From contig CAZXFF010000009.1 in NCBI GenBank assembly GCA_964640305.1, positions 1 through 53,602 on the forward strand: DNA of 53,602 bases. The letters run 5' to 3'. The translations under genes and the position numbers were made by a program. Below the pieces are notes generated by a model, which worked only from the letters and a program-made list of their open reading frames with translations, did not search any database and had not been told where the DNA came from. Each line of letters begins with the position of its first letter. Position 1 is the first letter of the stretch. The DNA comes from Coprenecus sp964640305. Its GTDB lineage: Bacteria > Bacteroidota > Bacteroidia > Bacteroidales > UBA932. Shown here one piece after another: positions 51,307 to 53,602 of the stretch.

Positions 51307-53283
51307 TCAGAGCGGATCCACATCTATTGTACAATGTTCTGCAGGCAGGAAACGGAGACTGTCATATATTCTCATTTTTATACCGGCAGCTCTTACGCTC
51401 CTGTCCAGACGTACCATAAACTGCAGACAGTATTCCCCTTCCTGTTTTTCTACCGGAGGCGGTACCGGGCCGTCAAAACCATCTGCCCCGCATCCGGCCA
51501 ACACCTCAGAAACCTTAGCCGCAAGGGATTCCGTCCCGGACATATCCGGAGACTTGACGGTTATACGCACAAGCCTGACATAGGGAGGGAAACCGAACTC
51601 CCTCCTTTCCTTCAAAAGGGACTCCTCCATCCCTCCGCATGGATTTGCCAGATTGCGGAAAACCGGATGATCCGGATGATTCGTCTGTATTATCATCTCT
51701 CCTGGTCCGCCTCTCCTGCCGGCACGCCCCATCAGCTGCCTCAACAGCTGCAGAGCTCTCTCGTCCGCCCGGAAATCGAACACCGAAGTAACCGCTTCCG
51801 CCTTGATCACAGCCGTAAGGGTAAGGTTTGCAAAATCAAACCCCTTGGAAAGCATCTGGGTCCCTACCAGAATATCTGTCTGTCCCGAAGCAAACTGACG
51901 CAGGATTCTCTCCTCTTCTTTGGCAGATGCGGCTGTATCTGCATCGAAACGTTCGATTCTGGCCTTTGGAAACAGATTGCGCAGCTCCTCCTCAATTTTC
52001 TCTGTACCTGCTCCGAAAAGTTTCATCTTACCCTCTCCGCATTCCGGACAACGCTCATACATGGCAACCGAGAATCCGCAGTAATGGCAGGACAAGGCAT
52101 CATTGAACTTATGGTAGCTCAGGGGAATATTGCAGTGGGGACAACGCGGCATATACCCGCAGGCATCACACTCCACCGCAGTTGCATATGCCCTTCTGGA
52201 ACGGAAAACCAATGCCTGCTCCCCCTTTTCCAAACGGTCCGCAAGAGCCTTCAGTAAAGTAAGCGAAAATGCACCTCTGACAGCATTTTTCTTCTTTTCA
52301 CGGATCATGTCCACGAGGGTTATCCGGGTATCATCCCCACCGAAAAAACGGACCGGAAGGGATACATATTCCAGTTTCCCGACCGAAACGTTGTAAAAGC
52401 TCTCGAATGACGGAGTCGCACTGCCAAGCAGCACCGGAGCCCCCATAAGCCTCCCGAGCATCAGAGCCGCATCCCGGCCGTGGTACCTCGGAGCCGGTTC
52501 AGTCTGTTTGTAGGAATGGTCATGTTCTTCATCCACGATTATCAGCCCCAGGTTCCGGAACGGCAGGAAAAGGGCGGACCGAAGACCCAGCACCAGGTAT
52601 GGGGCCCTGTTCTCCGCCACTTCCACATAAACCGAGCGCCTGTGGGCAGGAGTCCGTTTGGAATGGTAAGTAAGCACACGGCTTCCGAAATAAAGTTCCA
52701 GTCTGCCCTGGATCTGACGGCTCATGGCAATCTCCGGAACCAGAAGCAGGACATTCTGCCCCTTTGCCATCACCTCTGCTGCAAGTTTCATATATATCTC
52801 CGTCTTGCCGGATCCGGTCACCCCATGCAGCAATGCATTCTTGCCGTCGGCAAACGCCTTCTGTATATTCCGGCAAGCATCGTCCTGTACGGATGTCAGT
52901 TCCGGAAGCGGATTGCAGGTCTCGTCCTTACTGCCCTGCGAAGCGGGTTCCTTCAGTTTTTTCACAGCTGAAGGGGCCGCGATCCTGAACACCTCCCCCA
53001 CCGGACACATATAATACTCCGCCACCTGCTCCAGGAAAACCATATTCGATTCTGTCAGGGGCGGAAACGGTGCCAGAGATTTAATGGGCTTTATCTTCTC
53101 AGGAGGAATGGCCGGGCATGGTCCTACCCTCCTCACCAAAGCCGTATACTCCCGCCCCACAAGCAGTACCCTGACCACCGATCCGGGTACGACCTTCCCC
53201 TCCATTCCCTCCGGAATGCAGTAAGTCACGTAGTCCCTGAATTTCAGGGGAATGATCACATCCGCATAAAGCCTTTCCTTCAT
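51307..53283 (-). CDS. priA: Primosomal protein N' (replication restart helicase)
   Basis: A 658-residue superfamily 2 helicase that reloads the replisome at stalled forks. After the N-terminal 3'-DNA-binding domain (MKERLYADVIIPLKFRDYVTY) come Walker A GVTGSGKTE (about 154-162), DEEHDHSYKQTEPAPRYHGR, the zinc-binding insert with paired CxxC motifs (CDACGYMPRCPHC, CHYCGF, CPECG) and the GRAGRRGGPGEMIIQ motif VI. It is shorter than E. coli PriA (732 residues). Two motif positions deviate slightly: FRSRRAY for the usual NRRGY/F, and GRAGRRG for GRAGRSG. All zinc ligands are retained, so it should be functional. Confidence 0.95.
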   Translation of the reverse strand: MKERLYADVIIPLKFRDYVTYCIPEGMEGKVVPGSVVRVLLVGREYTALVRRVGPCPAIPPEKIKPIKSLAPFPPLTESNMVFLEQVAEYYMCPVGEVFRIAAPSAVKKLKEPASQGSKDETCNPLPELTSVQDDACRNIQKAFADGKNALLHGVTGSGKTEIYMKLAAEVMAKGQNVLLLVPEIAMSRQIQGRLELYFGSRVLTYHSKRTPAHRRSVYVEVAENRAPYLVLGLRSALFLPFRNLGLIIVDEEHDHSYKQTEPAPRYHGRDAALMLGRLMGAPVLLGSATPSFESFYNVSVGKLEYVSLPVRFFGGDDTRITLVDMIREKKKNAVRGAFSLTLLKALADRLEKGEQALVFRSRRAYATAVECDACGYMPRCPHCNIPLSYHKFNDALSCHYCGFSVAMYERCPECGEGKMKLFGAGTEKIEEELRNLFPKARIERFDADTAASAKEEERILRQFASGQTDILVGTQMLSKGFDFANLTLTAVIKAEAVTSVFDFRADERALQLLRQLMGRAGRRGGPGEMIIQTNHPDHPVFRNLANPCGGMEESLLKERREFGFPPYVRLVRITVKSPDMSGTESLAAKVSEVLAGCGADGFDGPVPPPVEKQEGEYCLQFMVRLDRSVRAAGIKMRIYDSLRFLPAEHCTIDVDPL

Positions 53284-53342
53284 TGCAAATTCTCCATCAT
53301 TATGCTAATATATACAATTCTTGCCACAAGTTTGCAGAAAAT

Positions 53343-53373
53343 TTTGCAAATTCAGAAAATACTCTTACTTTTG
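53343..53373 (+). promoter_or_regulatory. Promoter of tRNA-Phe
   Basis: TTTG at 53343-53346 and TACTTTTG at 53366-53373 are separated by 19 bp. The predicted start is about 13 nt before the tRNA. Confidence 0.8.
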
Positions 53374-53389
53374 CAATCCCAAAACGGAA

Positions 53390-53462
53390 GGTGCCATAGC
53401 TCAGTTGGTAGAGCAAAGGACTGAAAATCCTTGTGTCCCTGGTTCGATTCCCGGTGGCACCA
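53390..53462 (+). tRNA. tRNA-Phe, anticodon GAA
   Basis: Acceptor GGTGCCA (53390-53396) pairs with TGGCACC (53455-53461); discriminator A53462. Anticodon stem AAGGA/TCCTT encloses CTGAAAA with anticodon GAA at 53423-53425. D arm AGCTCAGTTGGTAGAGC and T-loop GGTTCGATTCC are canonical; CCA is not encoded. Confidence 0.97.
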
Positions 53463-53488
53463 CTTTGAAGAAAAGCAAAAGATAGTAA

Positions 53489-53522
53489 AATCCTGATTCC
53501 CAAGCGAAATCGGGATTTTTTG
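53489..53522 (+). terminator. Intrinsic terminator of tRNA-Phe
   Basis: AATCCTGATT (53489-53498) pairs with AATCGGGATT (53508-53517, one T-G wobble) around a 9-nt loop and is followed by a T-run. Confidence 0.85.
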
Positions 53523-53565
53523 TTTTCCCCCGACACGCAAAAAACGGCAAAATATTACCGTTCGA

Positions 53566-53602
53566 GGTGGAGCAAAAGGTGGAGATAAAAGGTGGAGCAA
53601 AA
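53566..53602. repeat. Tandem 12/13-bp repeat cut by the right window edge
   Basis: Three head-to-tail units: GGTGGAGCAAAA (53566-53577), GGTGGAGATAAAA (53578-53590) and GGTGGAGCAAAA (53591-53602). The array may continue beyond the window. It lies just downstream of tRNA-Phe and its terminator, a common place for integrative elements in this phylum. Confidence 0.6.

Noticed and set aside
53300..53600. Minus-strand open frames across tRNA-Phe with peptides such as ATGNRTRDTRIFSPLL.
   Set aside because: They are antisense to tRNA-Phe and are the well-known spurious products of tRNA genes.
1..53602. CRISPR arrays, rRNA genes, insertion sequences and prophage.
   Set aside because: No regularly spaced repeats, transposase, capsid or rRNA sequences were recognised on either strand.

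Overview
The window is chromosomal DNA from a member of the phylum Bacteroidota, order Bacteroidales. The evidence is the recurrent -33 TTTG / -7 TAnnTTTG promoter with a 19-22 bp spacer, the lack of obvious Shine-Dalgarno sequences, and many Bacteroidota-typical families: BACON and FISUMP lipoproteins, a TonB-receptor-like CarboxypepD_reg/beta-barrel protein, GH92 mannosidase, an UpxY-type NusG paralogue, DUF3467, DUF4293 and a putative porin. Genus cannot be fixed from sequence alone; Rikenellaceae or an uncultured Bacteroidales lineage would fit. A run of ten Ns inside one gene points to a draft or metagenome assembly.

Layout. 1-2.6 kb: a truncated CDF metal exporter, a secreted TPR protein, then tRNA-Leu(UAG) almost fused to kdsB. 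2.6-10.6 kb: an aminotransferase facing a long plus-strand run of queD, polA, an ECF-like sigma factor, rsmG, rpmH, a membrane PASTA protein and rluD. 10.6-15.4 kb: a minus-strand outer-membrane beta-barrel protein, ruvC and serS. 15.4-18 kb: two divergent GT2 glycosyltransferases and the ribosomal pair rplU-rpmA. 18-20.4 kb: a compact plus-strand operon of AAA ATPase, zinc-less sirtuin and NusG/UpxY-like factor. 20.4-26.6 kb: a minus-strand run of esterase, DUF3467, DUF2520, KdsC-like phosphatase, Maf and GH92. 26.6-29.8 kb: the most accessory-looking part, with a BACON/FISUMP lipoprotein, a 0.5 kb intergenic region holding two 67-bp degenerate repeats, a frameshifted BACON/LRR lipoprotein gene and about 0.4 kb of unassigned DNA. 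29.8-39.5 kb: dnaK, panB, an RluA-type synthase, a porin/lytic transglycosylase pair, a LolE-like permease, tRNA-Gly(CCC) and an Ntn-hydrolase. 39.6-53.3 kb: ettA, a SirB1-like protein, a nucleoside phosphorylase, DUF4293, a large TPR protein, a complete RND efflux operon and priA. The right end holds tRNA-Phe, its terminator and a short tandem repeat cut by the window edge.

Functional themes are housekeeping (translation, replication and repair, folding) and envelope biology. kdsB and the KdsC-like phosphatase belong to Kdo supply for LPS. The porin/transglycosylase, PASTA, LolE-like and TPR proteins belong to envelope assembly. The RND system is a full tripartite pump. GH92 and the esterase suggest host or dietary glycan use.

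No CRISPR array, rRNA, phage or insertion-sequence gene was recognised. The best candidates for something new are the ATPase-sirtuin-NusG operon, the paired 67-bp elements, the tRNA-kdsB junction that would give a leaderless mRNA, and a PolA whose proofreading residues have all been lost.
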